Assembly (NCBI RefSeq): GCF_900103935.1
Contig: NZ_FNIC01000008.1
Coordinates: 1 to 64,000 of the forward strand
Direction: 5' to 3'
Source: Nocardioides szechwanensis
GTDB taxonomy: Bacteria; Actinomycetota; Actinomycetes; Propionibacteriales; Nocardioidaceae
DNA: 64,000 bases
Shown here: positions 28,307-35,304 of the stretch, one piece after another
Layout: the number at the start of each line of letters is the position of its first letter
Position numbering within the stretch: the first letter of the stretch is position 1
Translations under genes and position numbers: made by a program
The notes under the pieces: generated by a model
Told to the model about the DNA's origin: nothing
The model's input: the letters and a program-made list of their open reading frames with translations, nothing else
Database searches by the model: none

Positions 28307-29125
28307 ATGAGATCCAACAGAGCACGAGTCCGCGCGACGCTCGTGGCGGCCACCTTGGTCGTGCCGCTGACGCTCACCGCCTGCGGTGGAGACGACGATG
28401 CCCCGTCGCCCGCAGGAGCCGGTCTTCCGCAGGGGGACGACCCGGTCGACCTCGACCCCGCCGACTTCACCGCTAGCTCCGACAACCCCTACTTCCCCCT
28501 GGAGCCCGGTCGGCAGTGGACCTACCGGGAGACCGACAAGTCGGGGACGAGCCTGAAGGTGGTGGTCACCGTGACCACCGAGACCCACGAGGTTGCCAAC
28601 GGGGTGGTGGCACGCGTCGTTCGTGACACCGTGACCGAGGACGGCGAGATCGTCGAGGACACCTTCGACTGGTACGCACAGGACGGCGAGGGCAACGTCT
28701 GGTACCTCGGCGAGGACACGGCGGAGCTCGAGGACGGCGAGATCGCCACCCGCGAGGGGTCGTTCGAGGCTGGGGTCGACGGAGCGCTGCCGGGCATCAT
28801 CATGCCGGCCGAGCCCGAGGCCGGTCTCAGCTACCGGCAGGAGTACTACGAGGGCGAGGCCGAGGACAACGGGGCGGTGCTCGCGCTCGGCCAGCAGGCC
28901 GACACCGCCCACGGCCCCTTCGACGACGTGCTGCTCACGGCCGACACGATCACCCTCGAGCCAGACGTCCTGGAGTACAAGCTCTACGCCCCGGGCGTCG
29001 GGCTGGTCCTGACCTTGGACATCTCCGGGGGCGGCGGCCGCGAGGAGCTCGTGGCCACGAAGCTGATCGACGACGCCACGGCACGGGCCGCGGGCACCGC
29101 GCCGCTCGGTACGCCGTACCAGTGA
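28307..29125 (+). CDS. secreted lipoprotein
   Basis: A 272-residue protein with a lipoprotein signal: Arg-rich n-region, hydrophobic VAATLVVPLTL and lipobox LTAC (Cys 26). The mature part has FPLEPGRQWTYRETDKSGTSLKVVVTV and DTFDWYAQDGEGNVWYLGEDT, an acidic beta-sheet protein found in actinobacterial and other secreted proteins of unknown function. The ATG at 28307 is placed directly before the signal peptide. It is convergent with the amine-dehydrogenase-like gene (6-bp gap). Confidence 0.82.
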   Translation: MRSNRARVRATLVAATLVVPLTLTACGGDDDAPSPAGAGLPQGDDPVDLDPADFTASSDNPYFPLEPGRQWTYRETDKSGTSLKVVVTVTTETHEVANGVVARVVRDTVTEDGEIVEDTFDWYAQDGEGNVWYLGEDTAELEDGEIATREGSFEAGVDGALPGIIMPAEPEAGLSYRQEYYEGEAEDNGAVLALGQQADTAHGPFDDVLLTADTITLEPDVLEYKLYAPGVGLVLTLDISGGGGREELVATKLIDDATARAAGTAPLGTPYQ

Positions 29126-29131
29126 GCGCTG

Positions 29132-30223
29132 CTACAGCTTGAACCGACCGCCGAAGGCGCGCAATGGCAGGTCGGCGCTGGTCACGATCCCCGGTGGCGC
29201 GGCCACGACGGAACGGATCGCGTGCAGGGCAGGCATCCCGGTGACGGTCATGCCGATGGATGCGAAGTCCTCCGGCTTGGAGAGATCGACGCCCGGAGCC
29301 GGGAAGATCATGTGCTTGTTGTAGACCTGCGGGTCGCCCTTGATCTGGGTGATGTAGCAGCCCTTGATCTCCCAGCTCGGGTCGGTGTGGGGGGTCATCT
29401 GCCACTCGAGGTGCGTCTCGACGCGAGGCACGCCGTCGACGAGGCCCTGGTACTTGACGTAGCTGCCACCCAGCGAGCCCTTCGGGAGCTGGTACCAGCC
29501 GAGGTCGACGTCCTTGGTGCAGGCGCCGAGCTCGTAGGAGAAGGTCACCTCGTCGAGGTCGAGGCCGAAGCAGTCGGCCTTCAGGTAGACGGAGTCGGCG
29601 AACACCTCGGTGTACTTCTTCAGCATCCCGGGCAGGGCGGGGTCGTCGACCGGCAGCCCGTAGCCGACCTCGCGCCAGGTGTCGGCGGAGTGATGGCACG
29701 AGACGTCGACCGACTCGATCGTGGTGACGTTCTCGATGTCGGCCACGTCCGCGGAGCAGACAACACCGAGGATCTGGTTGAGACCGGGGTTCATGCCGGT
29801 GCCGTAGAACGTCGAGCCGCCGCGCTCGCACGCGTCCTGTAGAACCTCGCTGGTCCTGCGTCCCGACGGGTGCGGGTGGTTGGTGTCGCGGTGGTAGCCG
29901 GTGATCCAGTCGGCCGTGGTCACGATGTTGATCCCGGCCTCCAGGACGCGCACGTAGAGGTCCTCGTCCGGGAACACGCCGTGGAACGTCACGACCTCCG
30001 GCTCGGCCGCGATGATCTCCTCGACCGTGCCCGTGGCGACGACACCGACGGGGTCGAGCCCGGCGAGCTCACCGACGTCCCGGCCGATCTTGTCGGCGGA
30101 GTAGCAGTGGACCCCGACCAGCTCGAGGTCCGGGTGGGGGCCGAGGCGCTTGATCATCTCGGAGCCGACGTTGCCCGTCGCCACCTGGAAGACGCGGATC
30201 GGCCGGCTCGTGACGTGGGTCAT
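29132..30223 (-). CDS. NAD(P)H-dependent amine dehydrogenase-like protein (DapB-N fold)
   Basis: A 363-residue Rossmann protein starting RVFQVATGNVGSEMIKRL, typical of the dihydrodipicolinate-reductase-like / 2,4-diaminopentanoate dehydrogenase family. Further motifs: ADKIGRDVGELAG, NIVTTADWITGY, GTGMNPGLNQIL and TTIESVDVSCHHSADTW. Members of this actinobacterial group are often encoded with steroid or aromatic catabolic genes. It begins 4 bp before the end of the Rieske gene (ATGA overlap), so the two are in one operon. Substrate unknown; it could reduce a product of the Rieske oxygenase. Confidence 0.78.
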   Translation of the reverse strand: MTHVTSRPIRVFQVATGNVGSEMIKRLGPHPDLELVGVHCYSADKIGRDVGELAGLDPVGVVATGTVEEIIAAEPEVVTFHGVFPDEDLYVRVLEAGINIVTTADWITGYHRDTNHPHPSGRRTSEVLQDACERGGSTFYGTGMNPGLNQILGVVCSADVADIENVTTIESVDVSCHHSADTWREVGYGLPVDDPALPGMLKKYTEVFADSVYLKADCFGLDLDEVTFSYELGACTKDVDLGWYQLPKGSLGGSYVKYQGLVDGVPRVETHLEWQMTPHTDPSWEIKGCYITQIKGDPQVYNKHMIFPAPGVDLSKPEDFASIGMTVTGMPALHAIRSVVAAPPGIVTSADLPLRAFGGRFKL

Positions 30224-31254
30224 GCGTGGCTCCCAGTGGTGGCAGGGGTGGTGGCAGCGGCTGCGGTGGTCGTGTCAGGGTAGAACTGCTCGGCCCACTT
30301 CCGCAGGGCGGTGAAGCCGGGGTACTCGCCGCGGGAGAGCGCGGCGGGGCTGGCGTACTTCTGGTGCGACCAGATCGCGATGTCGGCCTCGAACTGCTCG
30401 ATGACGCCCCGGGCGTGCCGGTCGGCGGACTCGGAGTGGTCGCGGTCGTCGCCGGGCTTGCGGCCGATCCAGACGCTGAACCGTACGTCGCACGTGGCGT
30501 CGTCGACCGGCGTGACCGCCGAGGCGGTGCGGTTGTCGATCATGCCCCAGCTCTTGGTCACTGCCAGGCCGAGCCCGCAGTTGAAGGCGTTGACGCCGCT
30601 GTTGATGTCCTCGATCGTCCCGCCGGCGTCCGAGTCGTCGAAGGTGATCGTGAAGTCGACGAGCGCGATCGGGTCCTCGAACTCCTGCTTGGTGAAGAGC
30701 GGGACGATCGGGACCTGGTGGACGTACTTGAAGTGCGCGAAGTCGACGCCGTTCTCCAGCACGTACTGGGGATGGAGCTCGAGCCGCGTCTCGAACAGGC
30801 GCGCGTGCTCGCACAGCGGGTAGTAGTCGTCGGCGCTGGCGCCGTCGCCGAAGCCGGTGAAGATGTCCGGCACATCGAAGTACGGCTCACGTCGTTCGAC
30901 GTCGTGCCACACGTAGATGGACTCGTTGCGCTCGACCGTCGGCATCGTGTTGATGCGCCGGCCGATGTTGGGGCGGTCCTCGTAGGGGATGCAGACGTTG
31001 CGGCCCTGGTCGTTCCACTCCCAGCCGTGGAAGGGGCAGCGGATGCGGTCCTCGATGACGGTGCCGCCGTAGCCGAGGTGGGCGCCGAGGTGCTCGCAGT
31101 AGGCGTCCATCACCGTGACCTTGCCCGAGGTGGCACGCCACGCGACCAGGTCCCGACCGAAGTACGTCATGCGGTGGACCTGGCCCACCCCGACCTCGTG
31201 GGACCAGGCGACCTGGAACCAGCCGGTCGGATTCATGGGGAGGGTCGGCTTCAC
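30220..31254 (-). CDS. Rieske non-heme iron oxygenase (KshA-like)
   Basis: A 344-residue Rieske oxygenase alpha-type subunit. The [2Fe-2S] ligands are C53/H55 (CEHLGAHLGYGG) and C73/H76 (CPFHGWEW); the mononuclear iron ligands are in NGVDFAHFKYVH (H174, H179). The LGYGG and CPFHGW context resembles 3-ketosteroid 9-alpha-hydroxylase oxygenase (KshA) and related monooxygenases. It needs a ferredoxin/reductase partner not seen here. It is divergent from a TetR gene with AGAA-N6-TTCT dyads between, so expression is likely ligand-induced. The steroid substrate is an inference from similarity. Confidence 0.83.
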   Translation of the reverse strand: MKPTLPMNPTGWFQVAWSHEVGVGQVHRMTYFGRDLVAWRATSGKVTVMDAYCEHLGAHLGYGGTVIEDRIRCPFHGWEWNDQGRNVCIPYEDRPNIGRRINTMPTVERNESIYVWHDVERREPYFDVPDIFTGFGDGASADDYYPLCEHARLFETRLELHPQYVLENGVDFAHFKYVHQVPIVPLFTKQEFEDPIALVDFTITFDDSDAGGTIEDINSGVNAFNCGLGLAVTKSWGMIDNRTASAVTPVDDATCDVRFSVWIGRKPGDDRDHSESADRHARGVIEQFEADIAIWSHQKYASPAALSRGEYPGFTALRKWAEQFYPDTTTAAAATTPATTGSHA

Positions 31255-31272
31255 GCGACAGGCTCCTCGTCT

Positions 31273-31307
31273 AGAATGGGTGTTCTGCGAAACAGAACCA
31301 TGGTTCT
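31273..31307. promoter_or_regulatory. twin TetR operator between Rieske and tetR genes
   Basis: Two 14-bp dyads of form AGAA-N6-TTCT: AGAATGGGTGTTCT (31273-31286) and the perfect palindrome AGAACCATGGTTCT (31294-31307). Their centres are 21 bp apart (two helix turns), and between them runs GTTCTG-CGAAA-CAGAAC. The site lies 19-53 bp upstream of the Rieske start and 30-64 bp upstream of the tetR start, a typical autoregulated TetR arrangement. Confidence 0.65.
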
Positions 31308-31336
31308 ATAGCGCGGTCAAGAGGAGGGAGCACGCC

Positions 31337-31942
31337 GTGTCGGTCGTCGACGAGCGCCGCAGTCTCTACCGCGACCTGGTGCTGGACGCGGCCGAGCTCG
31401 AGTTCGCCCGCGTCGGCTTCGCGGAGTCCAAGATGGCGGCCATCGCCAAGGCCTCCGACCTCTCGCTGGCCACCGTCTACAAGACCTTCTCCGGCAAGAA
31501 CGAGATCTGGAACGACCTGCACGCGGAGCGGATGACCGCGCTCCTCGCCCTCGTCGACGAGCGAACGGCGAGCGCGGGCTCTCCTCTGGCCAGGCTGCTC
31601 GACGGCATCGCTGCCGTGGCCGAGTTCCTGATGGCCCACGACGCCTACCTCGAGCTCAGCCTCGGCGCGAGCTCCGGCTGGCTGACCGCCGGCGGCCGGG
31701 CGGGCGTCCAGCGCACCGTCTGGAGCTCTGGACTCGACATGATCGCGGCCGGGGTCGAGGCCGCTCGTGCGGCCGGCGAGGTGGCCGACCTGCGCCCCCG
31801 GATCGCTGCGGGGCTGGTCGTCTCGGCACTGCAGGTCTGGCTCTCCGACTGGGTCGAGTCCGGCCGCGACCGCGACCCCGACGTCGTCGCCACCGACCTC
31901 GTCTCCCACCTCCGGGCGATGCTCACCTCGGTCACTCGGTGA
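31337..31942 (+). CDS. TetR-family regulator
   Basis: A 201-residue regulator with an N-terminal helix-turn-helix: LVLDAAELEFARVGFAESKMAAIAKASDLSLATVYKTF read as the usual TetR pattern (A-x-x-x-F-x-x-x-G-F, then T-V-Y-K-x-F). The ligand-binding part is helical and Ala/Leu-rich. GTG 31337 follows GAGGAGGGAG. It is divergent from the Rieske/amine-dehydrogenase operon and probably represses it and itself through the AGAA-N6-TTCT pair. Confidence 0.86.
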   Translation: MSVVDERRSLYRDLVLDAAELEFARVGFAESKMAAIAKASDLSLATVYKTFSGKNEIWNDLHAERMTALLALVDERTASAGSPLARLLDGIAAVAEFLMAHDAYLELSLGASSGWLTAGGRAGVQRTVWSSGLDMIAAGVEAARAAGEVADLRPRIAAGLVVSALQVWLSDWVESGRDRDPDVVATDLVSHLRAMLTSVTR

Positions 31943-32020
31943 CACTGCCGAGGCTGTAGCAGCTCGGCTCGTGGGTCGGCCGCCATGGCGCCGCCTTGGC
32001 CTTCATGGTGCCGTCATGTG

Positions 32021-32173
32021 CGGCTCTTGGCGCGCGCCGACACCAGCCGCGCGACCCGGGGCACGGGTCGGGGGCTGGCCCTGGTTCAGGCAGTCGCCCA
32101 GGCCCACGGCGGCACCGTCAGCATCTCCGGCGCCCAGGTCACTCTCGACCTGCCCAGAAGCGACGCACGCTGA
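32021..32173 (+). pseudogene. sensor histidine kinase C-terminal fragment
   Basis: About 50 codons encode RLLARADTSR, then TRGTGRGLALVQAVAQAHGG and VTLDLPRSDAR, ending in TGA. This is the F box plus G2 box and final strand of a HATPase_c domain. All upstream kinase parts are missing, so it is a relic. It lies in the 330-bp gap between the TetR and DUF4242 genes; the rest of the gap (31943-32020, 32174-32273) shows nothing else. Confidence 0.6.
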
Positions 32174-32273
32174 GCCCTCGCCCGAAGATAGGTGCAACCG
32201 ACAGTAGCGCCCGCCGTACTGGTGCTCGTAACGTCGACACATCGGTCACCACCCCCAGATGAAGGAGATCCCG

Positions 32274-32549
32274 ATGCCTCGTTACCTCGTCGAGCGGACG
32301 TTTCCGGACGGCCTCACCATCCCCCAGGACGACAGCGGCGCGGAGGCGTGCCTGAATGTCGTCGACGGCAACGCCGGACACGGCGTGACCTGGGTGCACT
32401 CCTACGTGTCGCCGGACAAGACCAAGACCTTCTGCATCTACGACGGGCCGTCCCCGGAGTCGATCCGCGCGGCGGCCACGACGACCGGGCTTCCGGTCGA
32501 CGCGATCACCGAGGTCTCCGTCCTCAACCCGTACTTCTACCGGGCCTGA
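32274..32549 (+). CDS. DUF4242 small protein
   Basis: A 91-residue protein: MPRYLVERTFPDGL, a central GVTWVHSYVSPDKTKTFCIYDGPS, and a final helix-strand SIRAAATTTGLPVDAITEVSVLNPYF. This is the DUF4242 family, whose streptomycete relatives are described as nickel-binding ferredoxin-like-fold proteins. The single Cys sits in TFCIYDG. ATG 32274 follows AAGGAG. It stands alone between two gene relics. Function unknown. Confidence 0.82.
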   Translation: MPRYLVERTFPDGLTIPQDDSGAEACLNVVDGNAGHGVTWVHSYVSPDKTKTFCIYDGPSPESIRAAATTTGLPVDAITEVSVLNPYFYRA

Positions 32550-32725
32550 AAGCCGATCGCCTCGCTGGTGCCATCTACCCGGACCAGCAGGGCGGCGCGC
32601 CCGGGCCGTCCGGCAAGCCACTTCGGGGCGGTGTCGCCGAAGACGAACGCCGTGGTGGCGTCGACGTCCGCCCCGGTGAGGGTGGGGGCGACCACGGTCA
32701 CCGACGCAAAGGTCTGGGGGTCGTC
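32537..32725 (-). pseudogene. ApbE-like (FAD:protein FMN transferase) C-terminal fragment
   Basis: About 62 codons ending in TAG read FASVTVVAPTLTGADVDATT, then AFVFGDTAPKWLAGRPG and ALLVRVDGTSEAIGF. This is the C-terminal region of ApbE-type flavin transferases (Thr/Asp metal loop T-x-A-D-x-x-A-T). Nothing of the N-terminal domain can be found; upstream sequence is arginine-rich and not homologous. It overlaps the end of the DUF4242 gene by 13 bp. The gap 32726-32867 holds no other gene. Confidence 0.55.
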
Positions 32726-32867
32726 CCGGTCCGCGGATCTGCGATGTGCGGCCCGGCGACGCACCAGGCCGGAGGTGGCTCGTGCGGGCCGACTCCTCGG
32801 GTCCGGTGCGCCCAACCTGTGCCTCACCTGCGTCTCTGGAGGCCGTCGGCGTGAGACGCTGCGACGC

Positions 32868-33692
32868 GTGAGTCCTTCCCCTGGAGCGACGACCGAGTAC
32901 GCCGTCTCGGCCGACGGCACCCGCGTCGCCTACGAGGTCGCGGGCACCGGCCCCGCCCTCGTCGTCGTCGAGGGCGCCCTGTGCCATCGCGGCATGGGCG
33001 CCTTCGACGAGCTGGCCCCGATCCTGGCCGACCGGTTCACGGTCGTCGGCTACGACCGGCGTGGCCGGGGCGAGAGCGAGCCGGGCGCGTCGGTGTACGC
33101 GATCCAGCGTGAGGTCGAGGACCTGGTCGCCGTCCTCGGCGCCACCGATCCAGACGCCCATGTCTTCGGGATGTCCTCAGGAGCGGCCCTGAGCCTCGAG
33201 GCCGCCCGGCAGGGCTTGGTCACCGGTCGGCTGGCGGTCTACGAGCCGCCGTTCATCCTCGACGACAGCCACCAGCCGGACGACCCGGCGTTCACCGACC
33301 GCCTCCGAGCGCTCATCGCCGACGGGCGTCGCACCCGCGCGGCCAAGCTGTTCCTCAGGCTCCTCGGGATGCCGGCACCGATCGTCACCGTGCTCCCAAT
33401 GCTGCCGATGTGGAAACACCTGACCGCAGCGGCGGACACGCTCCCCCACGACTTTGAGATCGTCTCCCGCTACCGGCGCGGGCTCCCGCTGCCCGACGCG
33501 CACTACGCCGCGATCGCCACCCCCACCTTGGTCATCGCCGGCGGCAGGAGCCCCGACTACATGCGCCACACTCCCGCGGCGATCGTGGCCCAGATCCCCG
33601 GCGCCCGGACGGCCGAGCTCGAGGGCCAGACCCACGAGGTCAAGGCCGATGTGATCGCGCCGGTCCTGGCCGAGCACTTCACCCGCGGCTGA
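32868..33692 (+). CDS. alpha/beta hydrolase
   Basis: A 274-residue alpha/beta hydrolase: strand-turn VVVEGALCHRGMG (oxyanion region), GYDRRGRGES, nucleophile elbow FGMSSGAAL, and C-terminal His in EGQTHEVKAD. The acid lies probably in IAGGRSPDYM. Substrate unknown; similar proteins hydrolyse small esters or act as lactonases. GTG 32868 is the only start consistent with the fold. It ends 15 bp before an MFS gene on the same strand, so the two may be co-expressed. Confidence 0.8.
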   Translation: MSPSPGATTEYAVSADGTRVAYEVAGTGPALVVVEGALCHRGMGAFDELAPILADRFTVVGYDRRGRGESEPGASVYAIQREVEDLVAVLGATDPDAHVFGMSSGAALSLEAARQGLVTGRLAVYEPPFILDDSHQPDDPAFTDRLRALIADGRRTRAAKLFLRLLGMPAPIVTVLPMLPMWKHLTAAADTLPHDFEIVSRYRRGLPLPDAHYAAIATPTLVIAGGRSPDYMRHTPAAIVAQIPGARTAELEGQTHEVKADVIAPVLAEHFTRG

Positions 33693-33707
33693 GGGCTCGC
33701 CACGTCG

Positions 33708-34970
33708 ATGAGCACCTCCGCGCCGGGCCCGCTGCCACCCGCGCGGCCGGCCTGGACCCCGTGGCGGACGGTGGTCGCGTTCGGGGCCGTCAGCCTCGCG
33801 GGCGACATGGTCTACGAAGGCATGCGCTCGGTGGCCGGTCCCTTCCTGGGCAGCCTGGGCGCCTCAGCACTGCTGGTCGGGCTCATCACCGGCGCCGGCG
33901 AAGCGATGGCGCTGATCCTGCGGTTGTTCTCCGGTCCGCTCGCGGACCGCAGCGGCCGCTACTGGTCGCTGACCATCCTCGGCTACGCGATGACCGCCGT
34001 CTGCGTCCCCCTGCTGGCAGTAGCACCGTTCGTGGGCAGCGTTGGTCTCGCCCTGGCCGCCACGCTCATCCTGCTCGAGCGCGCCGGGAAGGCCATCCGG
34101 AGCCCGTCGAAGTCTGCCCTGCTCGCGCGCGTCGCCGTCTCGGTGGGCCGCGGCCGCGGATTCGCCGTACACAAGGCCCTGGACCAGGTCGGCGCGTTCG
34201 CCGGACCCCTCGTGGTCGCCGGGGTCATCGCCCTCGCCGGCGTCCAGTGGCCTGCATTTGCTGTTCTGGCCATCCCGGGCGCGGTGTGCATGTTGCTGCT
34301 GCTCACCCTCAAACGCCACGCGGACGATGCGCGACCCGAGTTCGACGCCCCTCACGACAACGACAAGACGGGCGACACGTCGGCCCATGTGAGCACCATC
34401 GTCGAGCCAAGTGCCCTGCCAGCGCACTTCTACGCATTCGCCGCCTCGTGCGCACTCGGCACGCTGGGGTTGATGACGTTCGGAGTCATCTCCTACCACC
34501 TCGTCGACGCCGGACTGGTCACGACGGCCGTAGTGCCTCTCCTGTACGCCGCGGCGATGGCGACCGAGGCGGTGGCAGCCCTGGCCACCGGGTTCGTCTA
34601 CGACCGCTGGGGCGCCCCCATCCTGTACACACTGCCGGCCCTCATCGTCGCAGTCCCGGCGTTGGCACTCTCCGACACCTGGTCCCTCGTGCTGGCGGGT
34701 GTCCTCATCTGGGGTGCCGTGACCGGTGTCCAGGACTCGACAGTCAAAGCGTTGGTGGCCGACCTGGTCCCCCAACGCCGACTCGCCACCGCCTACGGCG
34801 TCTTCGCGGCCTTCCAGGGCGTCGCGGCACTGGCCGGAGGGACGCTGGCCGGAGGCCTCTACACCGACCACCGCACCCTTCTCATCGCCCTGGTCGCCGT
34901 GGCGCAGGTCCTCTCCGCCGGCCTCCTCGCGGTCGCGTTGCGGCGTCGCGACGCGCACACGCCGGGCTGA
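33708..34970 (+). CDS. MFS transporter
   Basis: A 420-residue transporter with 12 hydrophobic segments. The TM2-TM3 loop reads SGPLADRSGRYWSLTILG, a variant of the MFS G-x-x-x-D-R-x-G-R motif; the second half has GFVYDRWGAPI. A His/Asp-rich central loop (ARPEFDAPHDNDKTGD) separates the halves. Efflux of a small molecule is likely, but no substrate can be given. Downstream, 334 bp contain relics and the choD promoter. Confidence 0.82.
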   Translation: MSTSAPGPLPPARPAWTPWRTVVAFGAVSLAGDMVYEGMRSVAGPFLGSLGASALLVGLITGAGEAMALILRLFSGPLADRSGRYWSLTILGYAMTAVCVPLLAVAPFVGSVGLALAATLILLERAGKAIRSPSKSALLARVAVSVGRGRGFAVHKALDQVGAFAGPLVVAGVIALAGVQWPAFAVLAIPGAVCMLLLLTLKRHADDARPEFDAPHDNDKTGDTSAHVSTIVEPSALPAHFYAFAASCALGTLGLMTFGVISYHLVDAGLVTTAVVPLLYAAAMATEAVAALATGFVYDRWGAPILYTLPALIVAVPALALSDTWSLVLAGVLIWGAVTGVQDSTVKALVADLVPQRRLATAYGVFAAFQGVAALAGGTLAGGLYTDHRTLLIALVAVAQVLSAGLLAVALRRRDAHTPG

Positions 34971-34983
34971 GGGCGCCCACAGG

Positions 34984-35100
34984 TCAGAGCCTCGGGTCGA
35001 CCGGCTCGGACTCGAGGGCGAGGACGGCGAACACCGACTGGTGCACCCCGGAGCTCGGAGGCACAGCCGTGGACGTCGCCGATGCCATCGAACGGTCCGG
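34984..35100 (-). pseudogene. polynucleotide kinase-phosphatase (Pnkp-like) relic
   Basis: Two short pieces in different frames: FDGIGDVHGCASELRG (35050-35095), the metallophosphoesterase motif of Pnkp-type phosphatases, and VFAVLALESEPVDPRL followed by TGA at 34984, a sequence resembling the C-terminus of actinobacterial polynucleotide kinase-phosphatases. The hundreds of codons expected between them are deleted. I base the family on motif memory, so a database search is needed to confirm it. Confidence 0.45.
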
Positions 35101-35119
35101 GGACGTCCGTGCGGTCGTT

Positions 35120-35212
35120 TCACGGACGTTCACGCAGCAGCGTCAGTGCCAGCGCGACGGCCGGTCCCCCGAAGCCGGCCCCCACGACCGCGACCCGGAC
35201 CCGGCGTACGTC
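35120..35212 (-). pseudogene. FAD-dependent oxidoreductase N-terminal relic
   Basis: Thirty codons encode VRVAVVGAGFGGPAVALALT and LLRERP before TGA: the first beta-alpha unit of an FAD-binding Rossmann fold (GAGFGG). No start codon is in frame and the rest of the enzyme is missing. It lies directly upstream of choD on the opposite strand. Confidence 0.5.
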
Positions 35213-35250
35213 ATGCTCCGGAATCGAAGGCGCGGGGCTGGACAGTTACC

Positions 35251-35269
35251 TAAGATAGAACATGTTCTA
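35251..35269 (+). promoter_or_regulatory. KstR-type operator overlapping a -10-like element before choD
   Basis: TAGAACATGTTCTA (35256-35269) is a perfect 14-bp palindrome and fits the KstR consensus T-N2-AAC-N2-GTT-N2-A exactly. TAAGAT (35251-35256) is a good -10 candidate for the plus strand and overlaps the palindrome's first base. The site ends 36 bp before the choD start. In mycobacteria KstR represses cholesterol catabolic genes, so control of choD by a KstR homolog is the inference. No kstR gene is in the window. Confidence 0.7.
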
Positions 35270-35304
35270 GTAGCGCCCGTGGTGTCCGAGCAGGGAGTGG
35301 CCTG

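Noticed and set aside
31294..31307. AGAACCATGGTTCT considered as a KstR site
   Set aside because: The AAC and GTT are separated by 4 bp, not 2, so it fails the KstR consensus; it fits a local TetR operator pair better.
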